This document shows, piece by piece, positions 31,044 to 38,804 of a DNA stretch of 38,804 nucleotides. The translations under genes were made by a program, and so were the position numbers. This DNA is from JBFELO01 sp041552055 (GTDB lineage Bacteria; Acidobacteriota; Thermoanaerobaculia; Thermoanaerobaculales; Sulfomarinibacteraceae): contig JBFELO010000029.1 in assembly GCA_041552055.1 (NCBI GenBank), positions 1-38,804 on the forward strand, in the 5' to 3' direction. The stretch's first letter is position 1. Each line of letters begins with the position of its first letter. Below the pieces are notes generated by a model. It was not told where the DNA came from. It did not search any database and saw nothing but the letters and a program-made list of their open reading frames with translations.

Positions 31044-34000
31044 GGCACCTCCAGTCGGCGCTCCATGTGTCGCTCGACGGCCAGCAAGAACTTCCGCAAC
31101 TCACCGATCTCGGAAGCCTGGACCATGCCGGGTGTCAGGCTGAAAGACCCCTCCACGCGATACCCGGTGGCCTTTGCGTCATACGTCAACGCCAGTTGCC
31201 CGTGTGGACTCTGCAGGCGGACCTCCTCGGGCAGAGGTTGCGGGGGCCGCCCGAGGTCGACCTCGAGCTGCCACTCGAGATCCGGACGAACCGGCACGAG
31301 CAGTGGGGTGACCCGCTCGCTGCTCGGGGTGAGCTGAGCGGCCCAATCGACCTCACCCGGAAAGCTGCGAATGCCACCGGCGCCGAGCAGGGCGGAGCGC
31401 GACACCTCGGCGCGCAGTTCCACGAGCGCCGGATCTTGCCCCGGAACCAGGCGTAGCTCTGGGTCTTCCACCAGGTCGGCTCCCGGAAACTGACCCTGGA
31501 GCCAGCGTGCGATCCGGCGAGGATCGCGGCTGCCCGCAATCTGGACCCGTCGTCGATCGGCCGCCTCTCCCGTGTCCTCGGTGCGTACATCGAGCTCGAC
31601 GACACCGTCGTCGCCACGGCTGAGCCGGTACCGGCTGCGCGCCAGTCCTCCGCCGGGCGACGACGTGATCTGGGGTCTGCTCTCGGGACCGTCGACTACC
31701 AGCACCTGTGCTCCCTGGACCATGGTCGGTGGTGGAAACATGGCGTGGCCCGACGCGGTTCCGTCCAACCACAGGTCGTCCTCCGGCAGATAGGCGATGG
31801 CGTGATTGAAGTTCTCCAGCACCGCCAGCCGGTTGGCGGGCACTCCCCGCTCCGCGGTCCTGACCATCACCAGGCGAGCAGGAATGTCGATCGCACGGTA
31901 CAGCGCGACCAGCAGCGTCGCCTTGTCCTTGCAGTCCCCGATGCGGTGGTTGAGCACCCAGTCGGCAGAGAACGGGCGAAACCGGTGCTCGCCGAACTCG
32001 AGCCCCACGTACTCGATGTCCATGGTCACGAACCGGTAGATGCGGTCGATTCTCTCCATCCGATCGGTGACCCCTTCGGTCAGACGTTGCGACAGCTCCT
32101 CGACCTGTTGCGAAGATCGAACGCGGGGAGCGGTGTGACGCTCGTACCAGGTCGCCAGGTCACCCCACTCCGGGTGGTTCGAGTACACCAGATACGGCAT
32201 CGTCAGTTCGCGCGGGGCGGGTGGCTGGTCGGCGGGAGCCGGTTTCAAACCCCGCCAGCTCCAGCTCAGGTGAACGGTGCCATCGCTGTCCTCGTCCCGG
32301 GTGGGCTCACCCGTCAAATTTACGAGCTCCCACCGCGGCAGCTGGCCCTCCGGGCCACTCAGCTCGACCTCGGTCAACGCGGCCGGCACCGAGTGACCGA
32401 GGTGTATGATGCCGCCCTCGTACGGGCCCGTCTCGTTGGCTTCGGCGGTCTCGCTCAAGACGTACGAGATCTCGATCAGGTCACCGTCCTCGAGGTCGGT
32501 GAAGCGCAGCACGCGAAGGCGCGTGTCGTAATACAGGTTGTACTCCGGCTCCGACAGGCGAGCGGTGTCGCTTTGCCGACCCCCGATCTCGGCTCCGCCG
32601 CGCCGCAGGATCCGTGCTGCCAACACCCGCAGGCGCTGACGCTCGGCCACGTACGGCAATGTGTGGACGAGGAACTCGTCCGCGCGTTCGGCGGAGGTCA
32701 CCAGGAACGCCTGCTGCGCCCTTCGTTCGGTCAGCTGCGACGGCAGAAAGCGAATCTCGACCCGGTCGAGGAGCACGACAGCAGGGCTGCCCTCCGGCGC
32801 CTCGTCCGCCATCCTCCAGAGCTCCTCCGGCGATCGCAGCCAGCTCAGATCCTCGCCCTCCTCGCCGAGCAGTTTCAGCAGACGTTGCGCCCTTCGATCC
32901 TGTGGCCGGGCCTCGAGCACCCGTCGCGCGAGATCCACCGCCTCGGTCTCGTTGCCCTCCGCGTGCTCGACCCGAGCCATCTCCATGATGAGCTCGACGT
33001 GGTCGGGGCAGCGGCCGAGCCCCTCGAGCAGATGTGCGCGGGCGCCCGCGCGGCCCTCCTCCGCACCCACCAGACGAGACATCCGGATGCGCAGCAGCGG
33101 TTGATTCGGATCGCGACGGAGCTTTTCCGCGAGCACCTCTTGGAGACCTTCGGGGTCACCGCACCCCGTGGCCAGCCGCTGCTTCAGGTCGAGCAGGACA
33201 TCAGCCCCCGGAACCAGCTGATCGAGGCGGTCGATCGCCTCCCGCACCAGCTCCCACCGTCGATCCTCGATCGCCAGGCTGGCGAGGATGACCGCCGCTT
33301 CGACGCACCTCGACGACTGGCTCGAGACCGACGCCAGCTGTGGCAGCACCACGGTGCCCCACAGGGTCGAGTCCAGCTCGAGTGCAACGGCAGTCGTTGC
33401 GGGCTCCCTCGGCGTCGGCGTCAACACCCCATCGGCGAGGGCGTGAAGGCCCCGCTCGCCGTACCAGCGGGCGAGCTCGATGCGGGCCCAGTGAAGATCC
33501 GGGTCGGCATCGATCGCCCCCTCCAGCAGCTCACGCGCTGCGGACGGCTCCGTCGTCAGCAGCCACTCGAGCAGGCGCGCCTCCCCGGGTGCCTCGCTGC
33601 GGGCCGCCTGGCATACCGAGGGAGCATCGCCGCCACCCACGGGCTGCGGCCGACGTGCCACGAGATAGGCGGCCAATGCGATCGCAGCACGATCACGGCC
33701 ACGGGCCATGGCCGCTCTCAGCTCCGACTCGAGAGTGCGGACCTCGGGTGGCTGACGATCGACCGACCGCTGCTGCAGGGGCGCCTCGTCGAGCTCGCGC
33801 ACACCTGCCAGCGGGGACCCGTCCGGTGCCGTTACTCGAACCCGCAACCACCAGTCGTCATCTTCGGAGGCGACCGCCACCACCAACAGATTACGGCCGG
33901 AGCGCAACCAACTCCCGGCGGCATGGTGGTCTTCCGCCCGTCGCAGAGGTTGCGGGGTCTCCAGCACCTCGCGGCCGTTGAGCCACACTCGGGCCACCTG

Positions 34001-34567
34001 CGCGACACCGATACGGATCGCGGCCGGCTGCTCGTCGTCGCTCGTCAGTGTGGTGGCAAGATAGGCCAGCTGGCGTCGCGCCGGCCACGCGAGTCCACTG
34101 ACCCTCAGCCAACCGAGCGGATCCGTTCCGGGTACGGGTCGCCACGCCGCATCCTTCGGCGGGTGCTGATAATCGGCCACATCCTCCAGCTCGTCGATCC
34201 CAACAGGTCCATGCACCCACCACCTCGACACGCCACCCATGGAGCGAAACAGCTCGCGCGCCGCCTCGGGACGACCCGCCTCGAGGGCCATCTGGCCGCG
34301 AATCATCCGCACCTCGTCGACCATGAGTGCATCGACCTGGCGGACGCCGGCGAGGCGATCGAGAGCGCTCTCCGCAAGCTGCAGATCGGGCAGGGTGTGG
34401 CGCCAGGCAAACGCGAAATACAGATGGTGGAAGTCGAGGGGATCGAGGCCTCGATCGACCGCACGCTCGACGTGGTCCGACACGCGTTCGGAGATCGTCG
34501 CGCCTTCGGCCGCGGCGCCGATCGCCGCCAACACGAGGCCGGCACAGAGTATCGCTCGCTGTTTCAC
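31040..34567 (-). CDS. Secreted DUF3857 protein with intact transglutaminase-like domain
   Basis: The protein has 1175 residues from GTG 34567, which gives a signal peptide (AILCAGLVLAAIGAAAEG). The longer open frame to 34825 adds non-protein-like sequence. Order: helical N-terminus, a jelly-roll-like module (about 195-310, VARVWLNGREV, LRSGRNLLVVAVAS), TPR-like helices (about 330-610), DUF3857 (about 635-800, YNLYYDTRLRVLRFTDLEDG) and a transglutaminase core with Cys about 879 (IGDCKDKATLL), His about 922 (NFNHAIAYL) and Asp about 935 (LWLDGTA). The complete triad suggests an active thiol enzyme in the periplasm. It is the first gene of a two-gene operon with its catalytically degenerate paralogue. 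The substrate is unknown. Confidence 0.85.
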   Translation of the reverse strand: MKQRAILCAGLVLAAIGAAAEGATISERVSDHVERAVDRGLDPLDFHHLYFAFAWRHTLPDLQLAESALDRLAGVRQVDALMVDEVRMIRGQMALEAGRPEAARELFRSMGGVSRWWVHGPVGIDELEDVADYQHPPKDAAWRPVPGTDPLGWLRVSGLAWPARRQLAYLATTLTSDDEQPAAIRIGVAQVARVWLNGREVLETPQPLRRAEDHHAAGSWLRSGRNLLVVAVASEDDDWWLRVRVTAPDGSPLAGVRELDEAPLQQRSVDRQPPEVRTLESELRAAMARGRDRAAIALAAYLVARRPQPVGGGDAPSVCQAARSEAPGEARLLEWLLTTEPSAARELLEGAIDADPDLHWARIELARWYGERGLHALADGVLTPTPREPATTAVALELDSTLWGTVVLPQLASVSSQSSRCVEAAVILASLAIEDRRWELVREAIDRLDQLVPGADVLLDLKQRLATGCGDPEGLQEVLAEKLRRDPNQPLLRIRMSRLVGAEEGRAGARAHLLEGLGRCPDHVELIMEMARVEHAEGNETEAVDLARRVLEARPQDRRAQRLLKLLGEEGEDLSWLRSPEELWRMADEAPEGSPAVVLLDRVEIRFLPSQLTERRAQQAFLVTSAERADEFLVHTLPYVAERQRLRVLAARILRRGGAEIGGRQSDTARLSEPEYNLYYDTRLRVLRFTDLEDGDLIEISYVLSETAEANETGPYEGGIIHLGHSVPAALTEVELSGPEGQLPRWELVNLTGEPTRDEDSDGTVHLSWSWRGLKPAPADQPPAPRELTMPYLVYSNHPEWGDLATWYERHTAPRVRSSQQVEELSQRLTEGVTDRMERIDRIYRFVTMDIEYVGLEFGEHRFRPFSADWVLNHRIGDCKDKATLLVALYRAIDIPARLVMVRTAERGVPANRLAVLENFNHAIAYLPEDDLWLDGTASGHAMFPPPTMVQGAQVLVVDGPESRPQITSSPGGGLARSRYRLSRGDDGVVELDVRTEDTGEAADRRRVQIAGSRDPRRIARWLQGQFPGADLVEDPELRLVPGQDPALVELRAEVSRSALLGAGGIRSFPGEVDWAAQLTPSSERVTPLLVPVRPDLEWQLEVDLGRPPQPLPEEVRLQSPHGQLALTYDAKATGYRVEGSFSLTPGMVQASEIGELRKFLLAVERHMERRLEVP

Positions 34568-34743
34568 AGAAGACTCACAGGTCGGCGGTTGCGCCCTACT
34601 GACGCCGCCGATCGAAACAGTATCGCAGATCGTGACGCCCCGTAACGGTCGTGGCGTCGCTGTGCGGTCGGGAGCGCCCTCGTTCCGGAAGAGGTCGAAT
34701 CCTCGAGCCAAGGTCTTCCCGGAGCGATCGGCTCTCGAGCCCG

Positions 34744-34749
34744 TACAAT
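34744..34749 (+). promoter_or_regulatory. Candidate -10 box of the HAD gene
   Basis: TACAAT ends exactly 7 nt before ATG 34756, giving a leaderless transcript. No -35 or Shine-Dalgarno sequence is seen. The 188-bp region it lies in also holds the promoter of the divergent DUF3857 operon, where GATACT (34624-34619) is a weak candidate. Confidence 0.5.
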
Positions 34750-34755
34750 GAGCCG

Positions 34756-35466
34756 ATGTCCGATCAGCGGTTCCGAGCCGTGACGCTGGATGCCGGCAAC
34801 ACCTTGCTCTACTGTGACCCGCCACCGCCGGTCATCTATGCACGGCACATCAGTCGGCATGGACCGACAGTCGGTCCAGAGGAGGTCGAGCCAGTGTTCC
34901 GGGAGGTCTGGTTGCAGATGCAGCAGGCCACCCCGCCGGGGCGCGACCGGTACAGCTCATATCCGGGCGGAGAACGCGCCTGGTGGGGCGCGTTCGTGCG
35001 CGAGGTCCTGTGCCATCTCGATCATCCGGCTCCATGGCACGTGCTGCTCGACGAACTGTACGAGGCATTCAGGCGCGCCGACGTGTGGCAGGTCTACCCG
35101 GACGCTCCCGGCACCCTGCAGCAGCTCGCCGAACGCCGACTGAGACTCGCCGTCGTCTCCAACTGGGACCGTCGCCTGGCCGAGATCCTGGATCGACTGG
35201 CGATCGCGCAGTTCTTCGATACGATCGCGGTCTCGAGCCTCGAGGGAGTCGAGAAGCCGGCTCCCGAGATCTTCCGACGTGCCCTCGGCCGGCTCGAGGT
35301 GGTGCCGGCGCTGGCGATTCACGTCGGGGACAGCCCGCGCGACGACTACCTGGGGGCCCAGGCAGCCGGCCTGACGCCGGTACTGGTCGACCGCGGCCGA
35401 CTGCACGACGACGCCTGCTACCGCCGTATCGAACGGCTCGATGGTCTGATCGAGCTGCTCGGATGA
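34756..35466 (+). CDS. HAD-superfamily hydrolase, REG-2/HDHD3-like
   Basis: The protein has 236 residues. Motif I reads TLDAGNTLL: the nucleophile Asp is present, but the usual second Asp (general acid) is Gly, as in the REG-2/HDHD3 group. Motif II is VVSNWD, the motif III Lys is in EKPAPEIF, and motif IV is HVGDSPRDDYLGA. The cap is the helical C1 type (about residues 18-105). It may be a sugar-phosphate phosphatase, but loss of the second Asp leaves activity open. I chose ATG 34756 because the TACAAT box ends 7 nt before it. It lies upstream of the BMC operon on the same strand, but that operon has its own promoter at 35540, so a functional link is only possible. Confidence 0.85.
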   Translation: MSDQRFRAVTLDAGNTLLYCDPPPPVIYARHISRHGPTVGPEEVEPVFREVWLQMQQATPPGRDRYSSYPGGERAWWGAFVREVLCHLDHPAPWHVLLDELYEAFRRADVWQVYPDAPGTLQQLAERRLRLAVVSNWDRRLAEILDRLAIAQFFDTIAVSSLEGVEKPAPEIFRRALGRLEVVPALAIHVGDSPRDDYLGAQAAGLTPVLVDRGRLHDDACYRRIERLDGLIELLG

Positions 35467-35539
35467 GAGCCGCGGTCCGGTCACCGACATTCCACCGTCG
35501 TCTCCTCCGGACCACTCCTCAACCCCGCTGCCCGCCACC

Positions 35540-35568
35540 TTGAATTGGCCGAACGACAGCCACATAAT
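35540..35568 (+). promoter_or_regulatory. Promoter of the microcompartment operon
   Basis: TTGAAT (35540-35545) and CATAAT (35563-35568) are 17 bp apart, a good sigma-70 match. The predicted start near 35575 gives a leader of about 45 nt before ATG 35620, with GAGG near 35608. No operator was recognised. Confidence 0.65.
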
Positions 35569-35619
35569 TGTGGACGATCGAGTCGCACTGAACTGGAACG
35601 TCGAGCAGAGGTCCGCCGC

Positions 35620-36360
35620 ATGACCGACGAGGAGAGAATCCGTGACATGGTGCGCCGGGTGGTGTACCGCGCGGTCGGTGCCTCGCCGCGACCATCCGCG
35701 GGGCGCGGACCGACGCTGATCACCGAACTGCACGTGGAGGAGACCCCGGCGGGCACAGAGTTGGTGATTCCCGAAGGTGCACTCGTCACGCCACTGGCAC
35801 GCCAAGCGGCAATCGCGCGGAGGATCGCCCTGGTCGAGTCGGGATCCGTCACGCAAGCCGGTCCCGAGACGGAACGGTGCGGAGCGCTCGAGTCGGCGGC
35901 CGACAGGACGGTTGCCGTCGGCTCGGACCACGGCGGCTTCGAGCTCAAGGAAGCCCTCAAGGAACACCTCGACGGCCTCGGCTTCGCTGTGCTCGACTGC
36001 GGGACCGACAGCCCTGATCCGGCCGACTACCCGGACTTCGCGCTCGCGGTGGCGCTGGCGGTGACCGAGGGTCGTGCGTGGAGCGGCATCGCCATCGACG
36101 GCGCCGGCATCGGGTCCTGCATGGCCGCCAACAAGGTACCGGGCGTGCGCGCCGCCATGTGCTACGACCGAGCGACCGCCATCAACAGCCGCGAGCACAA
36201 CCATGCCAACGTGCTGACCCTCGGGGCAGGGATGATCGACGCGGACCTCGCCCGGGAGATCGTGACGACCTGGCTGACGACCCCGGCCGGCGGAGGGCGG
36301 CACGCGCGTCGGGTGGCGAAGATCATGGACATCGAACAACGGAACGCGAGGCGCCGGTGA
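35620..36360 (+). CDS. rpiB: BMC-associated RpiB/LacAB-family sugar-phosphate isomerase
   Basis: The protein has 246 residues, about 95 longer than ordinary RpiB. Residues 1-20 (MTDEERIRDMVRRVVYRAVG) form an amphipathic helix followed by a Pro/Ser-rich linker, as in encapsulation peptides. Residues 33-75 (ELVIPEGALVTPLARQAA) form a small extra module. The isomerase core starts near 99: VAVGSDHGGFELK, DCGTDSPDPADYPDFA, GAGIGSCMAANKVPGVRAA, REHNHANVLTLG. Where E. coli RpiB has its catalytic Cys (CGTG), this protein reads IDGAG, with Asp at about 160. RpiB interconverts ribose 5-phosphate and ribulose 5-phosphate; the substrate here is uncertain. It is the first gene of the compartment operon, with deoC 24 nt downstream. 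Confidence 0.88.
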   Translation: MTDEERIRDMVRRVVYRAVGASPRPSAGRGPTLITELHVEETPAGTELVIPEGALVTPLARQAAIARRIALVESGSVTQAGPETERCGALESAADRTVAVGSDHGGFELKEALKEHLDGLGFAVLDCGTDSPDPADYPDFALAVALAVTEGRAWSGIAIDGAGIGSCMAANKVPGVRAAMCYDRATAINSREHNHANVLTLGAGMIDADLAREIVTTWLTTPAGGGRHARRVAKIMDIEQRNARRR

Positions 36361-36384
36361 GCACGGTCGGTGAGGCGGTGGGTG

Positions 36385-37251
36385 ATGAAGCTTGACGATG
36401 CGACTTTGGAACGGATCATCGAGCAGATCACCCACCAGGTGCTGGTCCTTGTCCAGGGAGAGGAGTCGCGGCCGGGATCCGCCGCGCAGCCCGAGGGTGC
36501 GCCGCTGTCCAGGGACAACTACGTCGATCGCGTGCGACCGGTGGTCAACGCCGGCGCCGACCGTATTGCCAGCACCCTCGACGTCGCCCCCATCGACGGC
36601 AGCCTGAGCCACATGATCGACCACACCCTGCTCAAACCCGACGCGACCCAGGACGAGATCGCCCGCCTGTGCTACGAGGCTCGCAAGCACGGATTCGCCT
36701 CGGTCTGCATCAATCCGGCGAACGTCAAGCTGTGTGGCGAACTGCTGAAGGGCAGCGATGTCCTGATCTGCACGGTGGTCGGGTTTCCGCTCGGCGCGAC
36801 CTCGATCGAGAGCAAGGTGTTCGAGGCGCAGAAGGCGATCCGTGACGGTGCCACCGAGGTCGACATGGTGATCAACGTGGGTGCGCTCAAGTCGCACGAC
36901 TACCAGCTCGTCCAGCGAGACATCGCCTCGGTAGCAAACGCCTGTCACGGCGATGACGCGATTCTGAAGGTGATCATCGAGGCCGCCCTGCTCAGCGACG
37001 AGGAGAAAGTGGCCGGGTGTCAGATCGCCAAGGTCGCCGGGGCCGACTTCGTCAAGACCTCCACCGGATTCGGTCCGGGGGGCGCCACCGCGGAAGACGT
37101 CGCCCTCATGCGACGAGTTGTCGGACCGAAGATGGGCGTCAAGGCGGCCGGGGGTATCCGGACCTATGCCGACGCTCAGCGGATGATCGCGGCGGGCGCG
37201 AGTCGCATCGGCGCCAGCGCCAGCGTCAAGATCGTGGGGGAGGCCGGATGA
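36385..37251 (+). CDS. deoC: Deoxyribose-phosphate aldolase, BMC-targeted
   Basis: The protein has 288 residues; ordinary DeoC has about 220. Residues 1-25 (KLDDATLERIIEQITHQVLV) form an amphipathic helix and a linker follows, so this looks like an encapsulation peptide. The aldolase core starts near 73 (MIDHTLLKPDAT), with EVDMVINVGAL, ILKVIIEAALL and the Schiff-base Lys near 224 in FVKTSTGFGPGGAT. It cleaves deoxyribose 5-phosphate to acetaldehyde and glyceraldehyde 3-phosphate. The volatile acetaldehyde would be a reason to enclose the reaction. ATG 36385 is preferred; GTG 36370 and 36382 are in the same frame. The BMC-T gene begins 12 nt after its stop. Confidence 0.93.
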   Translation: MKLDDATLERIIEQITHQVLVLVQGEESRPGSAAQPEGAPLSRDNYVDRVRPVVNAGADRIASTLDVAPIDGSLSHMIDHTLLKPDATQDEIARLCYEARKHGFASVCINPANVKLCGELLKGSDVLICTVVGFPLGATSIESKVFEAQKAIRDGATEVDMVINVGALKSHDYQLVQRDIASVANACHGDDAILKVIIEAALLSDEEKVAGCQIAKVAGADFVKTSTGFGPGGATAEDVALMRRVVGPKMGVKAAGGIRTYADAQRMIAAGASRIGASASVKIVGEAG

Positions 37252-37263
37252 GGAGACCCGCCC

Positions 37264-37902
37264 ATGGCCGTTGACCTTCGAACCTATGCGTTTCTCGACA
37301 ATCTGCAGCCGCAGCATGCGGCCTACCTGGGCACGGTGGCGCGCGGTTTCCTGCCACTGCCCGGAGACACCTCGCTGTGGGTGGAGATCTCGCCCGGTAT
37401 CGAGATCAACCGCATCACCGACATCGCGCTCAAGTCCACGAGAGTCCGTCCCGGGATGCAGGTCGTCGAGCGCCTGTTCGGCCTGCTCGAGGTGCACCAC
37501 GAGGTCCAGGCGGAGGTCAGGGCGGCGGGGGCGGCAATCCTGGAGGCTCTCGGCGTACAGGAATCGGAGCGCCTCAGGCCACGGGTCGTCTCGAGTCAGA
37601 TCATCCGCCACGTGGATGCCCACCAGGTGCAGCTGGTCAATCGGATGCGCTACGGCCACATGTTGCTGGCCGGACAGACGCTGTACGTGCTCGAGGTGGA
37701 GCCGGCCGGGTACGCCGCACTCGCGGCCAACGAGGCCGAGAAGTCTGCCAAAATCAACATCCTGGACGTGAGGGCCTTTGGCAGCTTCGGTCGCGTCTAC
37801 CTGGGCGGCGAGGAACGGGACATCATGGCGGGTTACGGAGCGGCTGTGGCGGCGATCGAAGGCATTACCGGACGGGAGGTGGAGGCGAAGCGCCGTGACT
37901 AG
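37264..37902 (+). CDS. BMC-T shell protein (tandem BMC domains)
   Basis: The protein has 212 residues made of two BMC folds (about 1-100 and 101-205), so three copies form one pseudohexameric tile. It starts LRTYAFLDNLQPQHAAYLG and contains WVEISPGIEINRITDIALK, VERLFGLLEVHH, ANEAEKSAKINILDV and GSFGRVYLGGEE. From memory it closely resembles the BMC-T2/T3 proteins of Haliangium ochraceum, which form double-stacked trimers with a gated central pore. That suggests a role in passing large substrates or cofactors through the shell. AGGAG lies 8 nt before ATG 37264. The BMC-H gene follows about 50 bp later. Confidence 0.93.
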   Translation: MAVDLRTYAFLDNLQPQHAAYLGTVARGFLPLPGDTSLWVEISPGIEINRITDIALKSTRVRPGMQVVERLFGLLEVHHEVQAEVRAAGAAILEALGVQESERLRPRVVSSQIIRHVDAHQVQLVNRMRYGHMLLAGQTLYVLEVEPAGYAALAANEAEKSAKINILDVRAFGSFGRVYLGGEERDIMAGYGAAVAAIEGITGREVEAKRRD

Positions 37903-37952
37903 GCTACGATTGCGACGCAAGGTTACGCGATGGGACGGTTCAGGAGGACACA

Positions 37953-38279
<327 letters not shown>

Positions 38280-38393
38280 TGCGGTGATTCCTACCGCAGT
38301 ACCTCCGGTCGCTGCCCCTCCGGCCGGGGGCACCGGCGATCGACCCGAGTCTTCGGCCCCAACCGGGCCCACGACGCGAGATCGGAGTCGGCG

Positions 38394-38693
38394 ATGCTGC
38401 TAGGACGAGTCGTGGGCACGGTCGTGGCCACCCGGAAAGAGCCCTCGCTCGACGGCCTCAAGTTCCTGCTGCTCAGACAGCTGGACATCCAAGGCCGGGA
38501 GACCGGGGGCTACCGGGTCGCCGCGGACGCCGTGGGCGCCGGCCTCGGCGAGGTCGTGCTGTACGCGACCGGGAGCTCGGCACGGCAGACCAAAATGACC
38601 GACGGCCGCCCGTGTGATGGCGTCATCATGGCCATCGTCGACGTCATCGACGTCGACGGCGAGGTCACCTACGACAAGGCTCGGGACAGCTGA
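38394..38693 (+). CDS. BMC-P shell vertex protein (EutN/CcmL family)
   Basis: The protein has 99 residues. The EutN/CcmL fold is shown by LLGRVVGTVVATRKEPSLDG at the N-terminus, AADAVGAGLGEVVLYATGSS and GVIMAIVDVIDVDGEV. Five copies cap each vertex of the icosahedral shell. GGAG (38384-38387) precedes ATG 38394. The 114 bp between BMC-H and this gene hold only a Pro-rich mini-frame that I reject. It is followed after 2 nt by the start of a further enzyme gene. Confidence 0.95.
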   Translation: MLLGRVVGTVVATRKEPSLDGLKFLLLRQLDIQGRETGGYRVAADAVGAGLGEVVLYATGSSARQTKMTDGRPCDGVIMAIVDVIDVDGEVTYDKARDS

Positions 38694-38695
38694 CG

Positions 38696-38804
38696 ATGGA
38701 CGACGCCCAGATTCAGGCCGTGATCGATCGGGTGATGATCGAGCTCGACCAGGGCGATCGGGTGCGCCACGGCCCGGCCCCGGCGCCACCGGCCGTGGTC
38801 GAGC
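38696..38804 (+). CDS. Probable BMC-targeted enzyme, 3'-truncated by the window edge
   Basis: Only 36 residues are visible. They start MDDAQIQAVIDRVMIELDQG, an amphipathic helix, followed by a Pro/Ala-rich linker (HGPAPAPPAVVE). This is the form of an encapsulation peptide and resembles the N-termini of the RpiB-like and DeoC proteins in the same operon. The catalytic domain lies outside the window. A CoA-acylating aldehyde dehydrogenase that consumes the acetaldehyde from DeoC is the most likely candidate, but nothing in the visible part proves it. ATG 38696 lies 2 nt after the BMC-P stop. Confidence 0.65.
   Translation, partial: MDDAQIQAVIDRVMIELDQGDRVRHGPAPAPPAVVE

Noticed and set aside
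31745..34645. 966-codon open frame on the plus strand
   Set aside because: It lies antisense to the DUF3857/transglutaminase gene and has His/Arg/Gln-rich composition without motifs.
38284..38403. Pro-rich 39-codon mini-frame (GTG start) between BMC-H and BMC-P
   Set aside because: It has no ribosome-binding site, overlaps the BMC-P start and reads as low-complexity linker DNA.

Overview
The window is high-GC DNA from a Gram-negative-type bacterium: it has a TonB energy transducer, secreted proteins with signal peptides, sigma-54-dependent regulation and two ECF sigma factors. No rRNA or tRNA gene is visible, so the lineage cannot be fixed. The mix of DUF4252, DUF4388, DUF3857 and a bacterial microcompartment (BMC) resembling that of Haliangium ochraceum would suit Acidobacteriota, Myxococcota or a relative. 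This is inference.

Layout. 1-7.9 kb: a truncated HAD hydrolase, a TonB protein, an ECF sigma / anti-sigma / DUF4252 operon, a zinc alcohol dehydrogenase, a hybrid PAS histidine kinase and an Asp/Glu racemase-family protein. 7.9-12 kb: a secreted P1-family peptidase, then a pantothenate operon (panG-like, panB, panC, panD) on the minus strand. 12-17.3 kb: a dynamin-like GTPase, a second ECF sigma factor, a SMUG1-type uracil-DNA glycosylase, a zinc-ribbon protein and mnmA. 17.5-26.4 kb is a signalling block: a pseudo-receiver/PilZ protein, a small Cys-containing protein, an NtrC-type regulator, a PDZ-bearing histidine kinase, a cNMP-binding/DUF4388 protein and, divergent from it, a large protein with a class III nucleotide-cyclase-like domain. 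26.5-34.6 kb: rsgA and two adjacent giant secreted DUF3857/transglutaminase-like paralogues, of which the second has lost the catalytic Cys. 34.7-38.8 kb: a HAD hydrolase, then the start of a BMC operon (rpiB-like, deoC, BMC-T, BMC-H, BMC-P and a truncated enzyme), consistent with a sugar-phosphate-utilizing compartment. The locus runs off the right edge.

How the parts work together. The BMC enzymes each begin with a short amphipathic helix that looks like an encapsulation peptide, so the isomerase, the aldolase and the truncated enzyme are probably packed together inside the shell. The pan genes cover ketopantoate formation and reduction, beta-alanine formation and condensation to pantothenate. 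The divergent cyclase-like and cNMP-binding genes may form a second-messenger pair.

Three cross-cutting signals are not explained by the genes. (1) Many genes have a TANNNT -10 box ending about 7 nt before the start codon, which suggests leaderless mRNAs. (2) Three intergenic elements built from degenerate CCGTNT hexamers, two with strong inverted arms, sit directly after gene 3' ends. (3) A compact hairpin region with a CCTCCTCC loop followed by a strong GC hairpin and a T-run lies after mnmA and could be a small RNA able to pair with Shine-Dalgarno sequences.
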